Part shown: one piece after another, positions 6,952-15,576 of the stretch
Layout of the letters: each line of letters begins with the position of its first letter
Numbering within the stretch: the first letter of the stretch is position 1
NCBI GenBank assembly: GCA_946186915.1
Contig: CAMHOY010000001.1
Location: 124,001 to 188,000 of the forward strand
Direction of reading: 5' to 3'
Length of the DNA: 64,000 nt
Origin: an uncultured Bacteroidales bacterium
GTDB lineage: Bacteria; Bacteroidota; Bacteroidia; Bacteroidales; Paludibacteraceae
Notes under the pieces: generated by a model
Databases searched by the model: none
Seen by the model: the letters and a program-made list of their open reading frames with translations, nothing else
What the model was told of the DNA's origin: nothing
Program-made: the position numbers and the translations under genes

Positions 6952-9900
6952 ATGACAACTCTCAAACGTTTTTTAACCTTATTCCTTATTGCCACCCTCA
7001 CTCTGTCTGTATGGGGAGCAGGTAGTGAGACTTTGGGAACATACAATTTCACAAATGGCACCACTATGCCTACGAACGTTACCAATCACGGAGGTGTAGC
7101 GTTTTCTACTACTCGTTTCTGTTTTGATGGTGCGAACGATAACATCGTTATCGAACCGACAATACCTGGGACGGCTACTACACTTTACATTCAGGTAAAA
7201 GGTATGATGAACAGTACAACGGCGGATCCTGGTGTCATAGGCATATATGGTCTTAAGTCAAATGGAGATGCAATAGCTGGAGCGTCTGGAACATATACTC
7301 AGTCTCGGGCTTCTGCATCCAACGCCAGTCAAGTTGATGCTAAATCCGTAGACGAGACAGAGATAAGTTTTTCGGCAACAAATGTTGCAAAAATTAAAAT
7401 CAACTGTGACACTTATTCAAAAAAATATCTTATTCGCACAGTCACTATTACATATAACGAAGGCGCGGGATGCGATAAACACGTCAACATTACCAATGCA
7501 AATTTAACAACGACTACCACTCATGGCTCGTTCACACTGGACAAAAATGGAGAACAAGCGTCTTGCGACGGCGATGTTACTGTTAACATTACCATGACCC
7601 CTGACGCCGGCTATTATGCCAGCGCTGTTTCTGCTCCTAATAGTTCAAGCCGCGTGGATAATGGTAATGGTACTTGGACAGTAACATATGCGCAAAACAC
7701 CAATGCTAGTTCAGAAATTGGCGTAACTTTCTCTGCTATTCCTAAATACACCGTAACTTTCGAAAAGGGGTCTGGTATTTGTACCACTCCTTCCCTCACA
7801 GAGGCAAGCGCAGGAGCGGGTGTGGAGTTGCCTACTGCCACGCATAGTTGCGTAGACTGGACGCTCGCAGGTTGGGCAGAAACAAGCGTAGGAACAGAAA
7901 CAACTGTCAAGCCAACACTTTATGCCGCTGGTTCTATATATCACCCGACTTCCAACAGATCTCTTTATGCTGTTTATAAGCGCACAGAAGGAGGTGGTTC
8001 AGGACTTGAACAAGCTTTCAATTTCGAAGCAATCGCAGGGGAAGAAGACTGGATTAATGGTACTGCTTACACATCCGTCACACTCGGCATCGTCACTTTG
8101 ACCGCCATCGGAGGGGGTAATAATGGTAAATATTACACCTCGGACAATACTTGGAGAATGTATAGCGGAGGTACAGTATCCATTAGTGTAACAGGAGGAG
8201 AGGTGACTGCAGTTTCCTCGAATCCTTCTAGAGACTTCACTATTACAGCAGGAGAGGCCACATACGAGCCCTCTGCCACGACCCAATTCAAGTCCATAAC
8301 TGTCACATATTCAGCAGGAACTACATATTACCATAGTACACCTTCCTGTACGGGTTTACAAGTAACCCCGACAAGTTTGGATTTTGGGACTAAGAATATC
8401 AGCACCAATACCAATTTAACTGTTACTGTTACGGGTACAGAACTGACTGCCGACGCATCATTAAGTATCAGCGGAGCTAACGCGGGTATGTTCTCTGTTT
8501 CGCCAACCTCTCTTCCAATAAATGGCAGTGGCGAAATTACAGGTTCCAATAATATCACAGTAACCTATAGTCCGACATTAGAAGGCAGTCACTCCGCAAC
8601 GCTAAATATCACAAGCGGCAGTTTTAACAAGACGGTTACACTATCCGGTACATGTGCTTTAGTCTGCACAACACCTACTCTCACGTTTGGAGGTACATCT
8701 TCTGTTGAGAAAGTATTAGGTAGTGGCAAATTCACTATCGCAGCTTCTTCGCCGGACAATACGCTTGGCGCTACCATCTCATATAGCAGTGACAACACCT
8801 CCAAAGCGACTGTTGATCCTTCCACCGGAGAGGTGACTTTAGTACAAGCTACCGGTAGCGGATCTCCTGTTACTATTACAGCCACTTTAGCATATAAAAG
8901 CACCGGCGCCGCATGCCAAAATGAAGTAACTGCATCCTATACGTTAACTATTTACAACAAAGTAACTTGGTTAGTAAACGACGAAGAATATACCACAGGC
9001 ACTCCTACTACGCAAGTTCTACAAGGTGGTCAAATCTCGCAATTACCAACTAATCCGAATGGTGCGTCTGTTTGTGGAGGTAAAACGTTTATCGGCTGGA
9101 CAACCTCAGCTGTCATTGATCCGGTAGATGTCGCGCCAACACCAATGTACAAAACAGTTAGCGACATGTCGAGTGTATACATCGATGATAATGTTGAGTA
9201 CTACGCAGTATTCGCTGCAACAAGTTCTGGTTCAGGAACAGGAAACTATCTATTAGTAGATTCAGATCCGGGTGCTGCCAACTGGGCTGGAGATTATCTG
9301 ATTGCATATGATGCAACTACATTTGCTGATGGTCGAATTGGAGGTACAGGCACTGGCGGTATAGGAGAACAATACGTGAGCGTAAACCCTGGTACAAACT
9401 TAAGTGGTACAGTAGTGGATGGAACCTGGGGTGACACATATAACGTTACTATCTCAAAAATAGGTAGTACGAACACGTATCTGTTACAAACGAAAGACGG
9501 AAAATATAATTACCGAACTGCAAATAGTAATGGTCTGGATTGTTCGGCAAATGCCTCAACGGCTGATGATTACCCACTAACCATAGAATTTCAGAGTGCC
9601 GATGATATTGAAATAATAGTACCTGCAGGGCCTGTATTCCATTACAATCCAAGCGGATACTTTAGATTCTACAAGAGTGGCGGACAAGAAGCTATTTATT
9701 TGTACAAGAAAGATGGTGGAGGAACCACATATTCTGACTATTCCACCGTATGCGGAACATGTCTTCCTGCACCTACGTCTCCTGTCGTTACTCCTAAATC
9801 AAACAGAGCGACTATTACTTGGACGGCCGTACCGGATGCAACGGGATATACGGTAGCATGTACCGGAGGTGTTGTTAGTGTAGTTGGCACCACTGCTACA

Positions 9901-12900
9901 ATTACAGGTTTGACAAGTGAAACAAGTTACGAATTCACAATCCGTTCGCAAGGAAGCGATCCGTATTCTTGCTTCCCTGCATATCATGGTTCGTTTACCA
10001 CAACGGCATGTGAGGATTCTCCTATATTGGGAGTTGTGGCCGTAACACCGACGACGGCTACTATTCCTTGGACTTGCGAGGCGGCTACTGCTACTATCCG
10101 CATCTACTCCGACGATGCTTGTACTTCTCAAGTAGGCACTGACTACACTTCTTGTACATCACCTTATACAATATCTACTTTGACGAGTAATACTACCTAT
10201 TATTATAGAGTGCTTGCAGGTGGCACATGCGCTTCTATAGTAGGTTCCTTCACGACAGAGGAGATTAGTCTTGATATCGCAGAGTGGAAAACAGATGCTG
10301 TGGTTGTTAGTTTCAATGGTGATGCAGACCTAACGCTGACCACCTTTACGGAAGAAACTCATGGTGACCCTCATGCCAACGTCGCTGACGACATCTTCTT
10401 TAGCAAGTATTTCGAAGCCGCTGCAAATGTGAAACTATTGGCAATATTTAATGGTACTTTAAGTACTGTTAACCTTTCCGACTACCAACTAGGTCTTGCG
10501 CAAGCCGGTAAGGGCACTACTCGTCCCACAGGAGAAGACGCAGACAAATGGAATTTTAAATACAAAAAATTCTCCGAAATCGTCAAAAAATCTGGAGGGA
10601 ACTTAACTGCGGATGAATTAGAACTTGAGTCCAATGAGGAGTTAATCCTTATTACTTATACAGCTGCTAGTGAGGATGATGAAATCATATCCTGTGCACG
10701 CGACGATGAAGAAAACTCTAAATTCAGCACTTACATCCGTATTTCTTCTCCGGAACTCCAATTCAACGGAGATGATGCTATCATGTTATTGAATCCTGAT
10801 GGAGACCCGATTGACTTAATCGGTGCCGGAACCAAAGCTGGTGGTATGACTCGTTCAGGTGCTAGTTTCCAGTACTTCTCAAGCGGATATAATCATAATG
10901 GATTTATGGACCAACCGGGTGGATGGTACACAACACAGGGATACCAAGCCAATTCAGACAATACAGAAACATCCGGCTACGCGTTGTCTACCAACCGTTG
11001 CCTGCTTATCCGCCGTAAATTTGTTAAGTCCGGCCACGCAGCTGTCGCACTTAACACAACCGACTTTGTTACTTTGAGTGCATACTCCTATGATTCCGAT
11101 GAGGATGGCACACCGGAGAATTATGAAGCGGAGTGGAAAGGTGTACAAATCCCCGGATCTACCACAGTTTACCCATATGCAGCCATGTCAAATTCGTGTA
11201 CGGGATTCGCTGTAGTAGGTGGTTATAACTACAATGACTACTATATTGATTTTGATCCCGTAGGCGGTGCTACTACTTTTGATGACCTCAAGAGTAACCC
11301 GTTCGATGGCACATACGAGATTCCTGTTGCAGCTTTGTACGACAAAGCGTGTACAATGGTACGCATCGAACTTAGGGACGGTAGCGACAACTTGGTTATC
11401 CGTAAAGACGTCAAAGTGCCTATTATGATTACGGGAAATAAGAATACCACTGACGAAATATTCCACACGCATTACAAAGACGCAACTATTTGCCGCGCTT
11501 GTGACGTTGTAGTCTTGAGTGATGGAAAATTAACAAAAGCTGCAGATGGCACGACTAATGATATTGACGAAGTTCGTGATCTCAAGATTTATCCGGGCGG
11601 TAAATTGGTTGTTCCAAGCGGTGCAGGTTACAACTATACGGTTAACTCGCTTGCTTTCCGTCGTCAAGAGGATGCAGTCGCTATGGCGGACATTCAAGGA
11701 GGATTGGATATCAACAAGACAAATGCTGTTTATCTGGATGTGCGCATTGATCCGACGAACTGGCACTACTTCACCTTGCCTTACGATTGTAATGTAAGCG
11801 ATATTACCTTCTCCACCGGCGATCCCGCTGTGTTAGGAACCGATTATCTGTTGAAATGGTACAACGGAGAAAAACGTGCAGCTACGCAAGCCGGAGGATG
11901 CTGGGAAATGGTAGGAGCAAGTTCTGTGTTGAAAAAAGGTATCGGCTATATCGTTGCCCTTCCTGGAGACAATATTATCAAGAAAGAGCTTCGCTTCCCG
12001 ATGGCTAATGCGGTAATCGCTGATGATAAAACCAATAAGACAATCGCAGGCGTTTATGGCTATGGATGTGACAAGGATTACACACAAGTGCGCGCTAACC
12101 ATAGAGGATGGAACTTGATTGGTAACCCTTATTTCTTGCCTTACTCATCCGACATTGAAAATCCGGTATTAAGAGGTGAGATTGTAGAAGACCATAGCGT
12201 TGATCCTTGGGATGGACACTATAAATTCAATGATCCCGTTAATGACTTGCGTTATATTGTGGAGCCTGTTAACAACGGATGGTCCGAGTACCGCCAAGTA
12301 ACTCTTGCAGACTACTCGATGACTCCGTTCACCTGCTACTTCGTACAAATAGGAGGTACTAATCCTGCTGCAGAACAAGGAATTCTTCTGGATCAAGGCC
12401 AAGTAACCGGTCGCAGTTCGATTGTAAGGCGCAAACGTGCTGAGTATGAAGAAGTAGAAGATACGCATCCTGTATGGTGCGCCGTTGATCTTATCAACTC
12501 CAAAGACGAGAAAGATGAGACGACGCTGCTTATCTCCAATGACTTCACTGACGAGTACGATATGATGAGCGACCTCGTTAAGATGCGTGGCGACTATTAC
12601 CAATATGCACAAATTACAACAAAACCTGTTTTGGCAAGTCGTAATAATGAAGGCGAAATGGCATTTAATGCCCTGCCTGATGCCAGTGCAGAGACGGGTG
12701 TTCCTTTGAACTTCTTCTCAGCATATTCCGGCTCTTATACTATCGCATACAACGATAAGTTTGATCGCGAGAATGAGGTCAAGGAAGTGAAATTGTTCGA
12801 TAAGACAACCAATCAATGGTATGACCTGATGAATGAACCATATGAATTCTCTACAGGTCGTGAGAATAACACTACTCGTTTCATCCTCTCCGTTCGCGTA

Positions 12901-13050
12901 GAACGTAAGAAAACTCCGCAGATCGCTACGGATATTGAGAACATCGGTTCGTCCGACGGTCCGCGTAAACTCCTCATCAACGGTCATGTATATATCCAGC
13001 GAGGCAATAGGATATATGACATAACCGGCAAACAGGCTGTGCTTCAATAA
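6952..13050 (+). CDS. Giant secreted multidomain adhesin-like protein (2032 aa)
   Basis: Signal peptide at residues 1-23 (ends LSVWGAG). Then come InlB-type Listeria-Bacteroides repeats (about 262-345 and 670-760, with the GWAETS/AVYKR pattern), a choice-of-anchor D-like beta domain (about 465-565, TSLDFGTKNIS), fibronectin type III-like domains (about 940-1100), and a lamin-tail-like region (about 1120-1260, FFSKYFEAAANVKLLAIFNG). The C-terminal 450 residues share motifs such as GWNLIGNPY and DPWDGHYKF with the adhesin at 56620. The end, NGHVYIQRGNRIYDITGK, is the motif common to eight secreted proteins here, probably a type IX secretion signal. Ligand unknown. Followed by a small membrane protein after 23 bp. 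Confidence 0.85.
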   Translation: MTTLKRFLTLFLIATLTLSVWGAGSETLGTYNFTNGTTMPTNVTNHGGVAFSTTRFCFDGANDNIVIEPTIPGTATTLYIQVKGMMNSTTADPGVIGIYGLKSNGDAIAGASGTYTQSRASASNASQVDAKSVDETEISFSATNVAKIKINCDTYSKKYLIRTVTITYNEGAGCDKHVNITNANLTTTTTHGSFTLDKNGEQASCDGDVTVNITMTPDAGYYASAVSAPNSSSRVDNGNGTWTVTYAQNTNASSEIGVTFSAIPKYTVTFEKGSGICTTPSLTEASAGAGVELPTATHSCVDWTLAGWAETSVGTETTVKPTLYAAGSIYHPTSNRSLYAVYKRTEGGGSGLEQAFNFEAIAGEEDWINGTAYTSVTLGIVTLTAIGGGNNGKYYTSDNTWRMYSGGTVSISVTGGEVTAVSSNPSRDFTITAGEATYEPSATTQFKSITVTYSAGTTYYHSTPSCTGLQVTPTSLDFGTKNISTNTNLTVTVTGTELTADASLSISGANAGMFSVSPTSLPINGSGEITGSNNITVTYSPTLEGSHSATLNITSGSFNKTVTLSGTCALVCTTPTLTFGGTSSVEKVLGSGKFTIAASSPDNTLGATISYSSDNTSKATVDPSTGEVTLVQATGSGSPVTITATLAYKSTGAACQNEVTASYTLTIYNKVTWLVNDEEYTTGTPTTQVLQGGQISQLPTNPNGASVCGGKTFIGWTTSAVIDPVDVAPTPMYKTVSDMSSVYIDDNVEYYAVFAATSSGSGTGNYLLVDSDPGAANWAGDYLIAYDATTFADGRIGGTGTGGIGEQYVSVNPGTNLSGTVVDGTWGDTYNVTISKIGSTNTYLLQTKDGKYNYRTANSNGLDCSANASTADDYPLTIEFQSADDIEIIVPAGPVFHYNPSGYFRFYKSGGQEAIYLYKKDGGGTTYSDYSTVCGTCLPAPTSPVVTPKSNRATITWTAVPDATGYTVACTGGVVSVVGTTATITGLTSETSYEFTIRSQGSDPYSCFPAYHGSFTTTACEDSPILGVVAVTPTTATIPWTCEAATATIRIYSDDACTSQVGTDYTSCTSPYTISTLTSNTTYYYRVLAGGTCASIVGSFTTEEISLDIAEWKTDAVVVSFNGDADLTLTTFTEETHGDPHANVADDIFFSKYFEAAANVKLLAIFNGTLSTVNLSDYQLGLAQAGKGTTRPTGEDADKWNFKYKKFSEIVKKSGGNLTADELELESNEELILITYTAASEDDEIISCARDDEENSKFSTYIRISSPELQFNGDDAIMLLNPDGDPIDLIGAGTKAGGMTRSGASFQYFSSGYNHNGFMDQPGGWYTTQGYQANSDNTETSGYALSTNRCLLIRRKFVKSGHAAVALNTTDFVTLSAYSYDSDEDGTPENYEAEWKGVQIPGSTTVYPYAAMSNSCTGFAVVGGYNYNDYYIDFDPVGGATTFDDLKSNPFDGTYEIPVAALYDKACTMVRIELRDGSDNLVIRKDVKVPIMITGNKNTTDEIFHTHYKDATICRACDVVVLSDGKLTKAADGTTNDIDEVRDLKIYPGGKLVVPSGAGYNYTVNSLAFRRQEDAVAMADIQGGLDINKTNAVYLDVRIDPTNWHYFTLPYDCNVSDITFSTGDPAVLGTDYLLKWYNGEKRAATQAGGCWEMVGASSVLKKGIGYIVALPGDNIIKKELRFPMANAVIADDKTNKTIAGVYGYGCDKDYTQVRANHRGWNLIGNPYFLPYSSDIENPVLRGEIVEDHSVDPWDGHYKFNDPVNDLRYIVEPVNNGWSEYRQVTLADYSMTPFTCYFVQIGGTNPAAEQGILLDQGQVTGRSSIVRRKRAEYEEVEDTHPVWCAVDLINSKDEKDETTLLISNDFTDEYDMMSDLVKMRGDYYQYAQITTKPVLASRNNEGEMAFNALPDASAETGVPLNFFSAYSGSYTIAYNDKFDRENEVKEVKLFDKTTNQWYDLMNEPYEFSTGRENNTTRFILSVRVERKKTPQIATDIENIGSSDGPRKLLINGHVYIQRGNRIYDITGKQAVLQ

Positions 13051-13073
13051 TCCACGGAATTGTTTAACAAACC

Positions 13074-13748
13074 ATGAAAACAAAGCCATTACGTATTATG
13101 CAGAAACATAAATATCTCGCAATCGCAATCAGCATCGTGGTCGGTGGATTATGGATAGCACTGGTCATGTACACCTTTTCTTCCGGAAAGACAAAGGTTC
13201 CTGTCAATCCCGGAGTGACAGCTGTTAGTTCCGCTCATCAATCCTTCGGAACTAACACGCCTACTCCTTCATTTAAGACGCTGAGTTCTGCGCCTTGGTC
13301 GCTTACGAACCATAGCGCAGCGGTAACACCGGAAGCAACGACTCATCCGCAAGCTACGATGGGTAGCACGTCGTACCGTCTCCATCAGACGAGTAGCGCC
13401 ACCGCCCATGTAGTAGGTAGCGGAACAGGCAGCGCCGGACAAGGAGCAATTGCAACGACCTCCGGAACTAATAAAGGAATATCCTATTCCGGAATTAGTT
13501 ATGGAGGAAATATGCTGGCCATCTCTTCTTCCATGGCACTTGCAGCCCCTGGAGCAAGTCGTGCGAATGAGTTAGCCAATGTCGTCACCGAAGCTCCAAA
13601 ATCAATCGGCCCACGGAAAGTAGATAAAGACCCGTTTGATCCTTTCCTCGATCCCGTTGGAGATGTGGCTTGGGGACTGATGATCCTTCTGGCAGTAGCT
13701 TATGCTACCATGCGCGGCGTGAGAAGAGTCCGCCAAGAAGAGAAATAA
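13074..13748 (+). CDS. Small bitopic protein paired with the adhesin, C-terminal PVGD-TM-basic tail
   Basis: 224 residues, no family recognised. A hydrophobic N-terminal segment (about 14-36) is followed by roughly 140 residues rich in Ser, Thr, Gly and Ala with no charged clusters. Next comes DPFDPFLDPVGD, a second hydrophobic helix (about 194-212), and the basic tail RGVRRVRQEEK. It lies 23 bp after the adhesin. A smaller protein with the same layout follows the second adhesin (56180-56548). The motif-helix-basic-tail arrangement resembles sorting signals such as PEP-CTERM, but the motif differs. The 3' end overlaps the convergent aroA-fusion gene by 44 bp. Confidence 0.8.
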   Translation: MKTKPLRIMQKHKYLAIAISIVVGGLWIALVMYTFSSGKTKVPVNPGVTAVSSAHQSFGTNTPTPSFKTLSSAPWSLTNHSAAVTPEATTHPQATMGSTSYRLHQTSSATAHVVGSGTGSAGQGAIATTSGTNKGISYSGISYGGNMLAISSSMALAAPGASRANELANVVTEAPKSIGPRKVDKDPFDPFLDPVGDVAWGLMILLAVAYATMRGVRRVRQEEK

Positions 13749-15576
13749 GAAGATAGAAAGGATACAAAATTTCCAATAACAGAGCCACGTACCACGGAGT
13801 GCGTGGTTCTCTTTTTTTGATAAGCGAATACTCGATTGGAAACTTAATCAGAATTATCAGCGGACAAAGAATCTGCAGTATATTCGCCGCAGCAACGAAC
13901 GCACCATAGCGGATTATATCTTTGTCTGTATATTTGGGTGCCTTGCCCGCCCAGCGCATGCGTTGGTGTAAGAATGCCCGCCAGGAAGTAACCGGACGCA
14001 CTACCGCGGTATAGTCGGGTTCATCGATCACGCCGATTTTATATCCGCGGCGTTTTGCCGCTTCAAGAAGAAACATATCATCCCCGCTCGGTATCTCGGG
14101 ATGCAGGTCGGGTTCGCATGCCAACCATACTTCACGCTTCACTATGAGGTTCGCGCCGGAACACATACATGCTTGCTCCTTTTTGGCACTCTGCATGGTC
14201 AGTTCCTGAATCGCCGCGTACTCAGCAATCTGAAGTTTCCCCAACAAGGAGGGGCCACTTCCATCCTCCCCACCTGGGAAAGAGCTTTCCATGCGCAAGG
14301 GTAAAATAACAAGGTCTAAATTCTCTTTCCCTACCGGGAAGGTTAAGTTAGCCTTTTGGGCTGCGAAAGGCCATTCAATATCATCGTCATGGAGCCAGAC
14401 ATATTCAGTGGAGGCGGCATGGATGAGTTTGGAGAGAGCATGTTTCTTGCCCAAATTATCATCGTTGATGCCTCTTCTCGGGGTGATATGGGAGACCAAC
14501 AGAGTTCTCACGTCAGCTTTGACCGTCGGCTGACCGTCGGCTGACCGTCGGGATTCAGTAGTGATTTGATTGAAATTCTCTATGAATTGAGGATAGCTCT
14601 TGGCGATGATTCGTTGCATCTCTTCTCCCTTCCCTTTAGGGAGGGGAAGGGGGTAGGCTCCGCTTGCCATAAGCGCCATCGCCATTCGGTGGTCATTATT
14701 TACCTCATGCATACGGACTGACCGCAAACGATTGGATTCCTTGAACCGCAGCCGGGAAGTTCCCGTAGCCTGAAAGGTCAGCTTTAATCGTTCGCAGGTC
14801 AATGCTATCGCCGGGTACAGATCCGGAATGTTCTCAAAATCAATCGCTACCACTTGGTCTCTGACAGGGACTGACGATTTGGATATCTTCACTCCTTCCG
14901 GGAAGTAGGAAGTGATCACTCCGAAATAGCGATTATATATCTGCGCAACCATCTTATCGCCCTGAAGACTATCTCGCTTCAGACCTTCCAGCAATAACTC
15001 TCCTCCATGGATAGCCACATACTCATACCAGAAGGCCGCAGCACTCCAATCCGATTCGATGCCTAACCCCGACCCTTCCCTGGAAGGAAGGGAGGTTGTC
15101 TCATACAGCTCTTTTATCCTACGGGACATTGTGATGTAGGGCGATTCGTCGGGGGCGACGGGAATATCCTCGCCGTGAAGAATGCGTGCGGACGTGGTTT
15201 GTGTAGTGGGTTTGCCGGCACGCTCCATCAGTCGCGGTTCACCCGTTAACTCAACCGGCGCATCGGGATAGCATTTTTCCAAATGTACCTGCAAGAACCG
15301 GAGGGCCGTGCCGCAGTTCTTGAGATGAAGAGTCAAGCCTACCCCAGCCCTCCCTGAAGGGAGGGAGCCTGGTACTCCATACACATCGCGAATCTTTTGC
15401 AAGGCATCGTGGAGAACGATCACATCATCCGGCATATCCGGAGAGACCCGCATAAGACTATCGCCGTGAATCGCCTGCAGGAGAAGCAAGCGATTTGCGA
15501 TAGATTTAGAAATTGGCAGCTTGACGGCTGCCAATTTCGATTTGTGATTTGATATTTGAGATTTATCAATTGACAT
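13705..15576 (-). CDS. aroA: Fusion of an eroded AroA (EPSP synthase) with a truncated family 2 glycosyltransferase
   Basis: About 623 residues. The N-terminal 340 match AroA: PISKSIANR (Lys/Ser substrate loop), NCGTALRFL, ESDWSAAAFWYE, IPDLYP, RFKESNRL, NDHRMAMAL, AKSYPQF. Two blocks of normal AroA are missing: about 65 residues including the substrate-binding SSQ, and about 35 residues before DHRMAMA. The C-terminal half is a GT2 domain with HDDDIEWP, SGDDMFL, QRMRW and C-terminal membrane helices, but without its N-terminal nucleotide-binding strand. An 11-bp repeat marks the junction. Four GC-rich palindromic elements are inserted in frame. I prefer the ATG at 15576; a start at 15597 is possible. 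It overlaps the DPP III gene. Probably not a working EPSP synthase. Confidence 0.8.
   Translation of the reverse strand: MSIDKSQISNHKSKLAAVKLPISKSIANRLLLLQAIHGDSLMRVSPDMPDDVIVLHDALQKIRDVYGVPGSLPSGRAGVGLTLHLKNCGTALRFLQVHLEKCYPDAPVELTGEPRLMERAGKPTTQTTSARILHGEDIPVAPDESPYITMSRRIKELYETTSLPSREGSGLGIESDWSAAAFWYEYVAIHGGELLLEGLKRDSLQGDKMVAQIYNRYFGVITSYFPEGVKISKSSVPVRDQVVAIDFENIPDLYPAIALTCERLKLTFQATGTSRLRFKESNRLRSVRMHEVNNDHRMAMALMASGAYPLPLPKGKGEEMQRIIAKSYPQFIENFNQITTESRRSADGQPTVKADVRTLLVSHITPRRGINDDNLGKKHALSKLIHAASTEYVWLHDDDIEWPFAAQKANLTFPVGKENLDLVILPLRMESSFPGGEDGSGPSLLGKLQIAEYAAIQELTMQSAKKEQACMCSGANLIVKREVWLACEPDLHPEIPSGDDMFLLEAAKRRGYKIGVIDEPDYTAVVRPVTSWRAFLHQRMRWAGKAPKYTDKDIIRYGAFVAAANILQILCPLIILIKFPIEYSLIKKREPRTPWYVALLLEILYPFYLLISLLGGLFSRRAW
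13781..13818 (+). terminator. Terminator downstream of the adhesin/small protein pair, inside the convergent gene
   Basis: AGAGCCACGTAC pairs with GTGCGTGGTTCT (two G-U pairs), loop CACGGA, then seven T. It ends plus-strand transcription yet lies within the coding sequence of the minus-strand aroA fusion. Confidence 0.8.
14236..14296 (-). repeat. Diverged GC-rich palindromic element (copy 1)
   Basis: Within the GT2 part of the fusion gene, encoding SSFPGGEDGSGPSLLGK. It interrupts the conserved stretch between LVILPLRME and LQIAEYAAIQELT. The most diverged member of the family; assignment is tentative. Confidence 0.45.
14521..14552. repeat. 11-bp tandem repeat at the AroA-GT2 junction
   Basis: Three units of GACCGTCGGCT (the last imperfect), encoding SRRSADGQPTVKAD on the minus strand exactly between the end of AroA and the truncated GT2 domain. 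Consistent with a repeat-linked rearrangement. Confidence 0.85.
14622..14662 (+). repeat. GC-rich palindromic element (copy 2) inside the aroA fusion
   Basis: CCCTTCCCTTTAGGGAGGGG followed by AAGGGGGTAGGCT. In the minus-strand protein it encodes GAYPLPLPKGKGEE, between NDHRMAMALMAS and AKSYPQF, where AroA normally has no such insert. Confidence 0.8.
15062..15098 (-). repeat. GC-rich palindromic element (copy 3) inside the aroA fusion
   Basis: On the minus strand CCTCCCTTCCTTCCAGGGAAGGG, hyphenless core about 23 bases ending in GTCGGGGTTAGGC. Encodes SLPSREGSGLGIE immediately before the conserved ESDWSAA motif. Confidence 0.75.
15337..15377 (-). repeat. GC-rich palindromic element (copy 4) inside the aroA fusion
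   Basis: Minus strand: CTCCCTCCCTTCAGGGAGGG, then CTGGGGTAGGCTT. Encodes GVPGSLPSGRAGVGLT just before NCGTALRFL. Confidence 0.8.
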
